From positions 62,001 to 126,000 of the forward strand of contig CAIMUX010000022.1 in the NCBI GenBank assembly GCA_903844735.1: DNA of 64,000 nucleotides, in the 5' to 3' direction. The position numbers were made by a program, and so were the translations under genes. The stretch is from Candidatus Eiseniibacteriota bacterium. Lineage in GTDB: Bacteria > Eisenbacteria > RBG-16-71-46 > CAIMUX01. A model generated the notes under the pieces. The model did not search any database and was not told the origin of the DNA. It saw nothing but the letters and a program-made list of their open reading frames with translations. Each line of letters starts with the position of its first letter. The stretch's first letter is position 1. This document shows positions 9,070-18,251 of this stretch, one piece after another.

Positions 9070-10271
9070 TGGGCTGCGCACAACACCTTGTGCACCCCGT
9101 CGATGACATCCCGTGCGTCCTCCTCGGAGATGCGCGTGGAAAACGGGATACTCAAGGTGCGTTGGCTGAGAAACTCGGCGTTGGGAAACATCTCCGGCCG
9201 GTAGCCGAAGGTGTCCCGGTAGTACGGGTGCAGATGCACGGCGCGGTAGTGGACGCCGGTGCCGATGTTCTCGGCTTGCAGCGCCCGCAGCACGCGGTCG
9301 CGGGTCCAACGGAGCCGATCCAGGTCGAGGATCAGCGTGAACAGGTGGTAGGCGTGACGGTCGCCTTCGGCCACCGGCGGCGGCAGGAAAACCGGGAGGT
9401 CGGCGAACGCTGTTAGGTACTGCTGCCAGAGCGCTGCGCGGCGCGTCCAGTTCTCCTCGACCCGCCGCAACTGCGGCACGCCGAGCGCGGCCTGCATGTC
9501 GGTGAGGTTGTACTTGAAACCGGGAAACGAGACCTCGTAGTGCCGGTATCCTTCGTCGGAGTAGCGCTTCCAGGCGTCCTTGCTCATTCCGTGAAGACCG
9601 GCCACCTTGATCCAAGAGGCGATCTCCTCATCACCCGTGGTGACCATGCCACCCTCGCCGGTGATCACGTTCTTGGTTACGTAGAAACTGAACGCGGCGC
9701 AGTCGCCCATGGTACCGGCCTTGCGTCCGCGATGGATCGTCTCCACCCCGTGGGCGGCGTCCTCGAGCAGACGGATCCCGCGTGGGCGGGCAATCGCCTC
9801 CAGGGCGGTGAGGTCGGCCGGGCGGCCGGCGAAGTGGACCGGCACGATGGCCCGCGTGCGCGGCGTGATGGCGCGCTCCACCGCGATCGGATCGATATTC
9901 ATCGTCTCCCGCTCGCAATCGACGAGAACCGGCCTGGCCCCGACATGAACCACGGCGTTGGCGGTGGCCACGAAGGTCATGCTCGGCACGATCACCTCGT
10001 CGCCCGGCTTCACGCCGAGGGCGATGAGGGAGAGGTGCAGTCCGGCCGTGCACGAAGAAACCGCCACGGCGTGCGCCGTGCCGAGGTAGCGGCGGAACTC
10101 CTCCTCGAACTCGGCGACCTGCGGTCCGGTGCCGATCCAGCCGCTCTCGAGGGTGCGGACCACCGCATCGATTTCCTCGCGGCGGATGTCGGGGGCACCG
10201 AAGACCAGGAAGCGGTCGCGGATCGCGCGGCCGCCTTCGATGGCCAGCGGTTCTCGGGCGCGGTCGGTCAT
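9063..10271 (-). CDS. DegT/DnrJ/EryC1/StrS family aminotransferase
   Basis: This 402-residue PLP enzyme belongs to the nucleotide-sugar aminotransferase family. Features in order are the GSGWIGTGPQ-like start of the fold (LESGWIGTGPQ), SSCTAGLHLSL, the Asp of LLEDAAHG, the PLP lysine in SFYVTKNVITGEGG and the C-terminal IGTGVHYRAVHLHPYY. It probably makes an amino-sugar for a surface glycan. An AGGAGG site lies five bases before ATG at 10271. It leads a minus-strand pair with the radical SAM gene, next to glycosyltransferase-like genes on both sides. Confidence 0.9.
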   Translation of the reverse strand: MTDRAREPLAIEGGRAIRDRFLVFGAPDIRREEIDAVVRTLESGWIGTGPQVAEFEEEFRRYLGTAHAVAVSSCTAGLHLSLIALGVKPGDEVIVPSMTFVATANAVVHVGARPVLVDCERETMNIDPIAVERAITPRTRAIVPVHFAGRPADLTALEAIARPRGIRLLEDAAHGVETIHRGRKAGTMGDCAAFSFYVTKNVITGEGGMVTTGDEEIASWIKVAGLHGMSKDAWKRYSDEGYRHYEVSFPGFKYNLTDMQAALGVPQLRRVEENWTRRAALWQQYLTAFADLPVFLPPPVAEGDRHAYHLFTLILDLDRLRWTRDRVLRALQAENIGTGVHYRAVHLHPYYRDTFGYRPEMFPNAEFLSQRTLSIPFSTRISEEDARDVIDGVHKVLCAAQC

Positions 10272-10819
10272 CGATGCCTCCTGTCGGTGCGGCCGGTGCC
10301 GGTCACGCGTCCGTGGGTGATCGCGTCCGGTCCGAGCCGGTCCGTCATGGTACGCCGCGAGAGTCGTGGCGAACAAGTAGCGCCACTTCGAATCTCAGCC
10401 CGGAAGGTGCACCTTGGCACCTATGACGAGCGCTTGCTCGCGGCGGTGCGTCGCCTGAAGATCCCACTCGCCCGGATCTCAGCCGGCCGGCCGCGGCTCG
10501 ACCGGATGCAGTGAGGCGCTCGATGGCGATGGAGTTTCCTTGGGCTTTGATGCATTCTCTCCTCTTGATCGCTCGCTTATGCACAGCGCGAGCGTAAGCG
10601 TTGCACCCCGAGCCGGGCTTGGCTATGCTCGCTCGCGGTCAGGCAAAGGGCGGGAGCGGCGTCCGCCGGCGATCAGTTTTATAGTCAGTCGGGTTGATCG
10701 GGATTGAGGCTCCGGGGCGCGGCGGGCGCTCGGGTACGCTGTGGAGCCTCCGAGAGCCGCCGGGCTCCCGGCGAACGGGACGCGCTCGGCGGGACTTACT
10801 GAGACTACGGGGAGGAAGG
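10272..10819. other. divergent intergenic region
   Basis: This 548-bp gap separates the minus-strand DegT gene from the plus-strand GT-C gene. I support one promoter inside it (10600-10628). The remaining open frames are short and unconvincing. Confidence 0.5.
10600..10628 (+). promoter_or_regulatory. sigma70-type promoter for the GT-C gene
   Basis: TTGCAC and TATGCT are separated by exactly 17 bases. The predicted start of transcription is near 10635, about 185 bases before the chosen GTG. Confidence 0.4.
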
Positions 10820-12475
10820 GTGCCGGGACGTCAGCCTGATCGCGGGCAGCAGGGTCACCCACGCTCGCACCGGCCCGGCCCGCCGTTTGCGCCGCCGCGT
10901 GTGTCAGGACTTGTTTTCTGGCTGGCTGCCGCGCTCCTCGCTGCGACCGGCCTCTACCACGCCCGCGCTTTCTGCCACGATGACGCGTTCATCACGCTGC
11001 GCTACGTCCATCGTCTGGTTACCGGACACGGTCTGACCTGGAACGAGGGCGAACACGTCGAGGGGTTCACGCACCCACTGTGGCTGGGTCAGGTCGCGCT
11101 GCTGCACGGGTTCGACCTGGATCCGGTGGCGGTGGTGCGAGCGCTCGGTCTGGCCTACGTGGCGGCGATCTTCCTGCTATGGTGGCGTGCGCGCGTCCGG
11201 CTGGCACCCCTCCTGCTTGTCGCGACGCAGCCCGGACTTCTGCTTTGGGCACGTAGCGGGCTCGAGACGGCCAGTTTCTGCTTCTGGATGATGGCGGGGG
11301 CTTATCTGGCCCTAGGCGCGAGCGAGCGCGCTCGGGCGGGCGACGCCCGGGCGACGCGCACGGCAGCACTCACCGGAGCAGCATTTGCGGCGGCGGCGCT
11401 CACGCGGCCGGAGGGATTCGGCGCCGGCCTCATCGCGCTGCTCTGGATCTCGCGGGCAAAGCGTCCACGTGTGCTCCTGGCCGCGGCCGCTCTCCTCGTC
11501 GTGCCTCTGGCAGCGTATGGCTTGTTCCGCCTGGCCTATTTCGGCGACGTTCTGCCCAACACGGCCCGCGCAAAGATTGGCGGACTGCACCTGGGCACGC
11601 AGCTGCAACTCGGCTGGTTCTACCTCGCCAGCCAGTGGACGAGCTGGCTCCCGGGCACCGCCGGCGCCGCGATCGCCTTGGCCCTCACCGGGTCTGCCCG
11701 GTCGATGTGGATCGTCGCCCTGTCGCTCCCGGTCTGGATCTCGCTCTTCGCAGGCGGCGGAGATTACATGCCCGGGGCGCGTCTGGTGATCCCGGCCACC
11801 GTGCTCGCGGCGTTCGCCGTCGCGATCTCCCGGCGGCCGGGCACGCGCCGTTCCCACGTGGCGCTGATCGTGCTGTGTGCGGGAGCGGTGTGGCAGGCAG
11901 GAACGGCCCTCACCCAATTGGCGGAGCGTGATGCCGCTCTGACCGTCGGCGAGCCGATCGGGCGCTATCTCGAAGCGCATCTTCCGGCCGGCGCCGTCGT
12001 CGCGACCGCAACCGCGGGCTCGACGCCCTACTATGCACCGTCCCTGCGCTTCATCGACACGCTGGGCCTGAACGACCGCGAGATCGCCCGCCGCAAGATC
12101 GTGTCGATCGAGACGGGCGGCCAGTCGGCTCCGGGGCACGCGAAGGGGGACGGTGCCTACGTGCTGCGCCGGACGCCGGATGTGATCATCCTGGGCCCCG
12201 CCGAGGGGTATCTCGGCCAGGATCCCCGCACGTGGTTCCTGACGGATTTCGAGCTGTTGTCTTCCCGGGAATTCCGCGAGCGGTATCGGCCGTATCAGTT
12301 CCCCGTGAGCGTGTCTCCGGAGGAGGTCGCGCAGCCTCCTCTCGCCCGCATGGCTGATACCTCGAGACGGTTCGTTCCGCTCACGGCGTACCTGCGCATC
12401 GGATCCGTGGCGGCAGAACGGCTCTCGTCCCTCGGAAGACCCATGGTCCCCCCTGGCAGTTCGCCACCGAGGTGA
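10820..12475 (+). CDS. GT-C-type membrane glycosyltransferase (AftB-like)
   Basis: This membrane protein has about ten hydrophobic segments, followed by a soluble C-terminal part of ~150 residues. The first periplasmic loop holds HDDAFITLRYVHRLVTGHG, then VEGFTHPLWLG. That matches the DD-containing loop of GT-C enzymes related to arabinofuranosyltransferase AftB, which use a polyprenyl-phosphate sugar donor. I chose GTG at 10820 because GGAGG lies four bases upstream. A TTG at 10694 would add 42 Arg/Gly-rich residues, and GTG at 10901 would start at the first membrane helix. It probably acts in cell-surface glycan assembly with the neighbouring DegT and GT87-like genes. Confidence 0.75.
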   Translation: MPGRQPDRGQQGHPRSHRPGPPFAPPRVSGLVFWLAAALLAATGLYHARAFCHDDAFITLRYVHRLVTGHGLTWNEGEHVEGFTHPLWLGQVALLHGFDLDPVAVVRALGLAYVAAIFLLWWRARVRLAPLLLVATQPGLLLWARSGLETASFCFWMMAGAYLALGASERARAGDARATRTAALTGAAFAAAALTRPEGFGAGLIALLWISRAKRPRVLLAAAALLVVPLAAYGLFRLAYFGDVLPNTARAKIGGLHLGTQLQLGWFYLASQWTSWLPGTAGAAIALALTGSARSMWIVALSLPVWISLFAGGGDYMPGARLVIPATVLAAFAVAISRRPGTRRSHVALIVLCAGAVWQAGTALTQLAERDAALTVGEPIGRYLEAHLPAGAVVATATAGSTPYYAPSLRFIDTLGLNDREIARRKIVSIETGGQSAPGHAKGDGAYVLRRTPDVIILGPAEGYLGQDPRTWFLTDFELLSSREFRERYRPYQFPVSVSPEEVAQPPLARMADTSRRFVPLTAYLRIGSVAAERLSSLGRPMVPPGSSPPR

Positions 12476-12542
12476 CGTCTGATGGACCTGGGTCACCGCC
12501 TGTACCACGAATTCGGGGAAGACAGCATCGCTCCGACATCGC

Positions 12543-13646
12543 TCACGCCCCGGGTCGTAGCCGATGCAGCCCCCCGCGCCGGGTCCAGATCGGAAACGGC
12601 GTGCGCCGCCCGCCGAGACCTTCCTTGAATGCCTCGACCGAAGCGTGTCCCCCGCTCGGGAGGAAGTCGTACCAGCGATAGCCGTCCCGGATGGCCCGAA
12701 GGATCGACTCGATTTGTAAAAGTGCGGTCGGGCGCAGCGCGCGAGCCTCGCGGTCGAAGTAGCCCGCGAGGTAGTGGGCCTTCCCGTTCCAGCGCAGGAC
12801 GAGGCAACCACCCGCGAGCCTCCCCTTGTGGCGCACCACGGTGAGCCGCACCGCATCGCCTCCGTGCGCCAGGAGTGCCCGGTAGAAGCCCCGAGGGTTG
12901 GCGAAGCGCGGCTCGCCTCCCCAGTGGGCGAAGGAGGTCCGGTAGAGCTCGTACACAGCGTCGGCGTCGCGCTCGGCCCGGGTTTCCTCCACGGTCACCC
13001 CCTTCTTGGCCAGACGCCGCCAATCGTTGCGCTGGGCGGTGGTGAGCACGCCGCCCCAATAGGCCGCCTCGGTGGCGGGAAGGGCGAGCAGGTGCGTGGC
13101 GTCCTGTTCGGCAGTGAAACCGGGCGGTGGCGTGGGATCCGCCTCTACCCGAGACGGAGAGATCTCCGCCGGCCGAGACGGTGACAGGTTTGCCGACCGA
13201 GACCGGGACGTGTTCGCCGACGGAGACCGGGAGGCGATCGCCTGGCCGGCGTCGACGAACGGGTTTCCGGTGACCCGCCAAGAGCACAGCAGGTGTCGCG
13301 GCCGCGGCAGGAGCCGGCAGGCCAAGTCGGCCCCGGCGTCGTCACGCGACGGCACCGGCCCACCGTAGGCGAAAGGAAACGAAGAGTGTAGAGTGCGGAA
13401 GAGGCCGCCTGCGCGTGACCAGGTGAACAGCGGGAGGATGCAGGGGGTATCGTCGCCGGAAACGACGAGGGATGCGTCGCGCAGCCGGGGAAAGGCGGTC
13501 AGAACAATCCGCGCCCAGGTGCGCGTGTGAAAGATCGTTCCCTCGGGATGCGCGGCGACGAAGGCGTCCCAGCCGGTCTCGTCGTCGCGCGAAGCGGGCG
13601 GCCCGGGCCGCCCGCCCCCGTCGGCGCCCGGTCGGGGGGCGCACAT
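12543..13646 (-). CDS. GNAT/FemAB-like acyltransferase
   Basis: This 367-residue protein resembles the FemAB-related GNAT group. Two halves share the pattern: WARIVLTAFPRLRDASLVV plus LHSSFPFAYGGPV in the first, and VVRHKGRLAGGCLVLRWNG plus WYDFLPSGG in the second. Relatives transfer acyl or aminoacyl groups to sugars, peptidoglycan or lipids. Between the halves sits a low-complexity Ser/Arg segment encoded by four 24-bp tandem repeats (13149-13244), which looks like an insertion. It starts ten bases after the PpiD-like gene, so it may be co-transcribed, but I see no strong ribosome-binding site. Confidence 0.65.
   Translation of the reverse strand: MCAPRPGADGGGRPGPPASRDDETGWDAFVAAHPEGTIFHTRTWARIVLTAFPRLRDASLVVSGDDTPCILPLFTWSRAGGLFRTLHSSFPFAYGGPVPSRDDAGADLACRLLPRPRHLLCSWRVTGNPFVDAGQAIASRSPSANTSRSRSANLSPSRPAEISPSRVEADPTPPPGFTAEQDATHLLALPATEAAYWGGVLTTAQRNDWRRLAKKGVTVEETRAERDADAVYELYRTSFAHWGGEPRFANPRGFYRALLAHGGDAVRLTVVRHKGRLAGGCLVLRWNGKAHYLAGYFDREARALRPTALLQIESILRAIRDGYRWYDFLPSGGHASVEAFKEGLGGRRTPFPIWTRRGGLHRLRPGA
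13149..13244. repeat. four 24-bp tandem repeats inside the GNAT gene
   Basis: Four consecutive units close to CCGAGACCGGGACGTGTTCG keep the reading frame. They encode a Ser/Arg-rich linker on the minus strand. Confidence 0.7.
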
Positions 13647-13656
13647 CGCCGGTGTC

Positions 13657-15465
13657 TCAGCCGTCGATTTGGCCGAAGCGGTAGTCCTTGACGTCCGCCT
13701 GCTTCTTCAGGGTAGCCAGCCACTCGGTGAAAACCTGATTCTGGCGGCGTTGCATCAGGGCCTTCCGCAGTGACTCCTTCTGGGACTGGAAGGCCTCCCG
13801 GTCCGCCGGGATCCGCTGCACGACCTTGACCACGAAGGCCGATGTGCGCCCGCGCAGCACCTCTTGTTGAACGCCCTCGCCGCCGGCGAAGAGCGGCCCG
13901 ATGACAGCCGGGTCCGCGCCGATCCCCTTGGGAAAGCCCGTCCGGGCAAACGGCTCGGTGGTGTCAAAGACAACGCTGCCATCGGGGCGTGCGAGCGAGG
14001 CGAGCGGCGTGCCGGCCTGGGCCTGCGACACCAGGCTTTGCGCCATCTGCGCGGCCTGGGCGACGCGCATGGAGTCGGCAGCCTCTGTGCGCACGCGATC
14101 CAGGATCTGTGCCAAGTCGGGGATGCCGGGTTCGCGCCGCTCCTTCAGCCGGGCCACTACCCAACCATCGGGGAGTTCCGTCGGCGGGCTCACGGTGCCG
14201 GGAGCGGCCTTGAAGGCGAATGCCTGGAGGTCGGGGGCACTGCCCAATCCCGGGATGAAGCCTCCCTCGCCGAACGGTGCGGTTTCTTGCACCCGGAGTT
14301 GCATCTCGCTTGCCACCTGCTCGAAGGGGCGCTTAGCCGTGTCCTGGCGGAACTGCGAGATGGTGTCCCGGATCTGGCCGTAGGTGTCGCCGGAGGGGCG
14401 CAGAGTCAAGAAGATGTCGGCATACTTCACCTGTTCGCCCGCCGGGTCGACCTTGCGGTCGAGCACTTTGATCACGTGTACCCCCGTCGTTCCGCCCAGC
14501 ACGCCGCTGACCTCGCCCACACCGATGGAGAAGGCCGCCGCCCGCACGTCCGGGTCGGCGATCTGCGAAGCCGTGAGATAGGCGCCGGCGTCGCCACCAA
14601 GCAGTTGCAGTGGCGCCTCGGAGAAGTCGCCGGCGAGAAGGAGGAAATCCTCGCCGTTGCGATACTCTTGCAGGATCCCGCGCGCCTGCTCCACGAGGTT
14701 GAGCGAGTCGTTCTGAGTGGGCCGGATCGGGACGCTGACGAACTGCAGGACCGCCTGGGCGGGGGCCTGATACGACTGTCGGTGGGCCCGGTAGTAGGCG
14801 TCGAGATCGGCCTGCGAGAGGGTGTTCGCATCGACCGGGAACTTCGACCCGGGAACCATCAGGTACTCGACCTTGATTCGCTCGTTCTGGATCTGGAAGG
14901 CATCCCACAGTTCGCTGTCCGAGACCGAGACCGTTCCCGCCACGAGCATCTGAAGCTTCTGTAGCGGCAGGTTCTGGCGGTACTGCTCTTCCAGCATCTG
15001 CGTCGGGGTGTTCGGATCCTGAAGATAGGCCCGGTACTTCGCCTGGTCGAACTGCCCGTTGGTCTGAAACATCGGACTCTGCGTGAATTCCTGGGGCGGC
15101 TGGGAGAACACAGCTTCCACGATCTCGGGGTCGGTGACGCGGATCTTTCGGCGATCCGCCTCCTGGCGGAGAATCATCTCCTGCACCAGGTCGTTCCAGG
15201 CCTGGGTGCGCATCTGGATGTCGGTGCGCTCATCCGGGTCACGGCCCGCTTGCCGCTTATAGTTTTCTCTCGCTCGTTGCACGACCATGTCGTAGGCGCG
15301 CCCGTCGATCGGTTTCCCGTTGACGAGACCGATGGTGCCCTGAGCGATCTGGGCCTTGCCCCCGAAGCCGGAGCTCAAGCCCCAGCCCAGGAAGCCGAGG
15401 CCGATGAACGCCACCACCGTGATCCAGAGGATCAACTTGGTATTCTTCCGCAACTGTTCGAACAT
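13657..15465 (-). CDS. PpiD/SurA-like peptidylprolyl isomerase, membrane-anchored
   Basis: This 602-residue protein starts with a short cytoplasmic end and one membrane helix (LILWITVVAFIGLGFLGWGL), then a large periplasmic part. Residues ~60-260 form a SurA-type N-terminal chaperone helical domain. A parvulin-type rotamase follows (GDFSEAPLQLLGGDAGAYL, GVGEVSGVLGGTTGVHVIKV), then a second rotamase-like segment (FGEGGFIPGLGSA, LPDGWVVARLKE). This is the PpiD layout, a periplasmic folding factor for exported proteins. Start ATG at 15465 has GGAG ten bases upstream. Confidence 0.85.
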   Translation of the reverse strand: MFEQLRKNTKLILWITVVAFIGLGFLGWGLSSGFGGKAQIAQGTIGLVNGKPIDGRAYDMVVQRARENYKRQAGRDPDERTDIQMRTQAWNDLVQEMILRQEADRRKIRVTDPEIVEAVFSQPPQEFTQSPMFQTNGQFDQAKYRAYLQDPNTPTQMLEEQYRQNLPLQKLQMLVAGTVSVSDSELWDAFQIQNERIKVEYLMVPGSKFPVDANTLSQADLDAYYRAHRQSYQAPAQAVLQFVSVPIRPTQNDSLNLVEQARGILQEYRNGEDFLLLAGDFSEAPLQLLGGDAGAYLTASQIADPDVRAAAFSIGVGEVSGVLGGTTGVHVIKVLDRKVDPAGEQVKYADIFLTLRPSGDTYGQIRDTISQFRQDTAKRPFEQVASEMQLRVQETAPFGEGGFIPGLGSAPDLQAFAFKAAPGTVSPPTELPDGWVVARLKERREPGIPDLAQILDRVRTEAADSMRVAQAAQMAQSLVSQAQAGTPLASLARPDGSVVFDTTEPFARTGFPKGIGADPAVIGPLFAGGEGVQQEVLRGRTSAFVVKVVQRIPADREAFQSQKESLRKALMQRRQNQVFTEWLATLKKQADVKDYRFGQIDG

Positions 15466-15694
15466 GGGAATGGGTCTCCACCGTGAACCCGCCGCAGGAC
15501 GCCCCATGCGCCCCACCCCGAGCACAAAAAGCTACTCTAGCAACTTTGGCGCCGATTCTCAACCTTGATCGCGGCGCATCAGCGATTCTGCGGGACGCCC
15601 CTGCGACCGACGACGGGCCAGGCGTCGGATGAGTCACCTCCTTGACCGTCCTTTCCGGGGCACCTAGACTGTGCCCCGGAGACTCCACGAACAT

Positions 15695-16954
15695 ATGTCG
15701 GCATTGCTTCTCGTCGTCCTTGGTTTGTTGCTCGTTGCCTCGGCTTTTTTCTCAGGCACCGAGACCGCGTTTTTCGCTCTTAACCGGTTGCAGGTCCGCC
15801 GGATGGAGCGGGATGGGCACTCGCGGGCCCGCCGGGTGCTCGCCGTTCTAGCCCGACCCCAGGATCTCCTCAACACCGTTTTGGTCGGCAACACCCTGGT
15901 CAACATCGCGCTTTCCGTGGTCGTGACCACTCTCCTGATCGATCGTTTGGGGCGCGGGGGGGTGGAGGTCGCCATCGCCGTTTCCACCGTCGCCGTTCTC
16001 CTTCTCGGCGAGGTGACGCCCAAGACCCTGGCCATGAACCATCCCGAGGCCGCCAGTCGATATTTCGTCGATCCGTATCGGCTGGTGCGTGCCGTTCTCG
16101 CGCCGCTGGTTTCTTTCGTGTCGTTTCTGGCCGGGTTGGTCCTGGCGGTTCTGCGGATCAAGCCGATCGCGGTGGGACAAGGGGGGCTCTTTTCCCGCAG
16201 CGAGTTGGGGAGCCTCTTTGAGGGAGCGGATGAAGAAGGGGTGATGACGGCCCGAGAGTCGCGACTGGTGCAGCGCATCCTCGGCCTTTCGTCCCTTACC
16301 GCCGAGGAGATCATGACCCCGCGGGTCGACGTGGTGGCGGTGCCCGAGGGGATCGATCGCGACCATCTCTTGGAGATCGTGATCGAGGCCAAGCACTCGC
16401 GCATCCCGGTCTACGATCGGACCATCGACGAGATCCACGGCTACCTCAAGGTGCGCGACTTCCTGCTCGACCCCAATCGCCGCATGGCCGACCTGGTGCG
16501 TCCGGTCGCGATTTTTCCGGAGCGGGCTCCCGCTTCCCGCGTCTTCTACGAGATGCAGCGGCGCCGGACGGCGCTGGCGGTGGTGGTGAACGAGTACGGC
16601 GAGACCACCGGCCTGCTGACCCGTGAGGACCTGATCGAGGAGGTCGTAGGCGACATCTACGACGAGTATGAGTCGGTGCGCGAGTCGTTGGTGCGGACCG
16701 GGCCGGGAGAGTGGCTGGCTGAGGGGAGCTTGCGTCTCGAGGAGTTGAACGAGTCTTTGGCGACCGACCTTCCGCTGGATGGCGCGGTGACGCTCAGCGG
16801 GTTTCTTACCGGGATCTTCGGACGGCTGCCGGGACGAGGCGAGACGACCCGCTGGGACGGGATCGAGTTCACGGCCCTCGAAGTGTCGCGGCACCGGATT
16901 CAGCGGGTAAGGATCGGCCTGGCGCGTGCCGCCGCGGAAGCCGGGCGGTCGTGA
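15695..16954 (+). CDS. CNNM/CorC (HlyC/CorC) family protein, copy 1
   Basis: About 419 residues: an N-terminal DUF21/CNNM membrane domain of four helices starting with SAFFSGTETAFFALN, a cytoplasmic CBS-domain pair (~residues 205-320, with EEIMTPRVDVVAVP and REDLIEEVVGDIYDEYE) and a C-terminal CorC_HlyC domain. The family is linked to Mg2+/Co2+ homeostasis. ATG at 15695 is preferred over an in-frame GTG at 15671, because membrane homology starts there. Its stop overlaps the start of a second, related gene by four bases. Confidence 0.88.
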   Translation: MSALLLVVLGLLLVASAFFSGTETAFFALNRLQVRRMERDGHSRARRVLAVLARPQDLLNTVLVGNTLVNIALSVVVTTLLIDRLGRGGVEVAIAVSTVAVLLLGEVTPKTLAMNHPEAASRYFVDPYRLVRAVLAPLVSFVSFLAGLVLAVLRIKPIAVGQGGLFSRSELGSLFEGADEEGVMTARESRLVQRILGLSSLTAEEIMTPRVDVVAVPEGIDRDHLLEIVIEAKHSRIPVYDRTIDEIHGYLKVRDFLLDPNRRMADLVRPVAIFPERAPASRVFYEMQRRRTALAVVVNEYGETTGLLTREDLIEEVVGDIYDEYESVRESLVRTGPGEWLAEGSLRLEELNESLATDLPLDGAVTLSGFLTGIFGRLPGRGETTRWDGIEFTALEVSRHRIQRVRIGLARAAAEAGRS

Positions 16955-18228
16955 CCGGCGCGATCCCGCTCGAGGCGGGACTTTTCCTCCTCGCTGTGCT
17001 CGCCTCGGCCTGGTTCTCCGCGGTGGAGATCGCCCTTGTTTCGGCCAGTCCTTTGCGTCTGCGTCGGCAGGCGAAAGGCGCGCGCGCCGCCACCGGACTT
17101 GCCGTCGGCCTCCTGGAAGACCGCGAGCGGGCCCTCGCCACCACCCTTGTGGGGATCAACCTCTCCAATCTCACCGCCGCGGCCGTCGCCACGCAGATCC
17201 TGTCCTCGCTCCTCGCCGATCGGCTCGGCTCTTGGCAAGTGAGTGCCATCACCACCGGTGCCGTGACCCTCGTCCTGCTCGTTTTTGCGGAGATCGTGCC
17301 CAAGGTGTACGGCAAGCAGCGGGCGGAGGGTCTGGTCGCGGCCGCGGCTCGTCCGATCGTCTTCACGGAGCAGCTCCTGCTGCCGCTGAGTGCCCTGGTT
17401 CGCGGTTGGCTGTATCTGCTGACGCGGATCCTGCGCCGGGCCCCGCGGCGACCGGCGGTCACCCGTGACGAGCTGAAACTCCTCGTGCATGAGGTGCCGG
17501 GGGAGACCGGGCCGGGGCGCAAGGAACGGAAGATGCTCCGCTCGGCCCTCGACTTTGCCGAGACCAGCGTGCGCGAGGTGATGGTCGCGATGCCGGAGAC
17601 AGTGGCCATAGAGCAGGACAGCTCCTGTGACCTGCTGCGAGCGCTCGTGCGTCGCTACGGCTTCACCCGCCTGCCGGTCTACGAGCGCCGGATCGACAAG
17701 ATCATCGGCCTCGTGAATGTGTTCGACCTGCTGTTCGATCCAAAGCCGGCCGAGGTGATCGGGAAGTACATCCGCGAGGCTCCTTTGGTGCCCGAGACCA
17801 AGCGGATCGAGAGGCTGCTGGCCGAATTGCAGCGCGACCGGCAGACCATGGCGGTGGTGGTTTCCGAATTCGGTTCCTGTGTCGGCATTGTCACCCTCGA
17901 GGACATCGTGGAGGAGATCTTCGGGGAGCTGGTGGAGGAACACGAAGTCTCCACCCGCAAGTTACGGCGCATGGGGCCGCGCACCTGGATGGTGGACGCC
18001 CTGACCGACATCGACGATGTGAACGAGGATCTCGGGCTGGAACTGCCGAAGGGGAGGTACGACACCGTCAACGGGTTCGTCTTGCGTCGGCTGGGGCGCA
18101 TCCCGCGCGAAGGGGAGTCTTTCGAGTACCATGGGATGGAGTTCAGGGTGGTGGACGCCCACCGCTACGGGGTCAGGACGGTCATGCTGATTTTGCCGGA
18201 AGGGAAGCGTCGGGAAGATCCGGAGTGA
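16951..18228 (+). CDS. CNNM/CorC (HlyC/CorC) family protein, copy 2
   Basis: A 425-residue paralogue of the preceding gene with the same order of domains: CNNM membrane helices (ASAWFSAVEIALVSAS), CBS pair (REVMVAMPETVAIEQ, LEDIVEEIFGELVEEHE) and CorC_HlyC domain. It starts with GTG overlapping the upstream stop (GTGA), which implies coupled translation. Tandem CNNM genes suggest a heteromeric transporter or divided roles in divalent-cation homeostasis. The sequences have clearly diverged from each other, so the duplication is old. Confidence 0.88.
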   Translation: MTGAIPLEAGLFLLAVLASAWFSAVEIALVSASPLRLRRQAKGARAATGLAVGLLEDRERALATTLVGINLSNLTAAAVATQILSSLLADRLGSWQVSAITTGAVTLVLLVFAEIVPKVYGKQRAEGLVAAAARPIVFTEQLLLPLSALVRGWLYLLTRILRRAPRRPAVTRDELKLLVHEVPGETGPGRKERKMLRSALDFAETSVREVMVAMPETVAIEQDSSCDLLRALVRRYGFTRLPVYERRIDKIIGLVNVFDLLFDPKPAEVIGKYIREAPLVPETKRIERLLAELQRDRQTMAVVVSEFGSCVGIVTLEDIVEEIFGELVEEHEVSTRKLRRMGPRTWMVDALTDIDDVNEDLGLELPKGRYDTVNGFVLRRLGRIPREGESFEYHGMEFRVVDAHRYGVRTVMLILPEGKRREDPE

Positions 18229-18251
18229 CGATGTCGGCAGGGAGGTTGCGC

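Noticed and set aside
8065-9615. Longer 516-codon reading of the radical SAM gene
   Set aside because: The extra N-terminus lies inside the DegT gene in another frame. The ATG at 9069, overlapping the DegT end, is the natural start.
10694-10819. Upstream extension of the GT-C gene from TTG
   Set aside because: The added residues are Arg/Gly-rich and lack homology, and a GTG with GGAGG lies at 10820.
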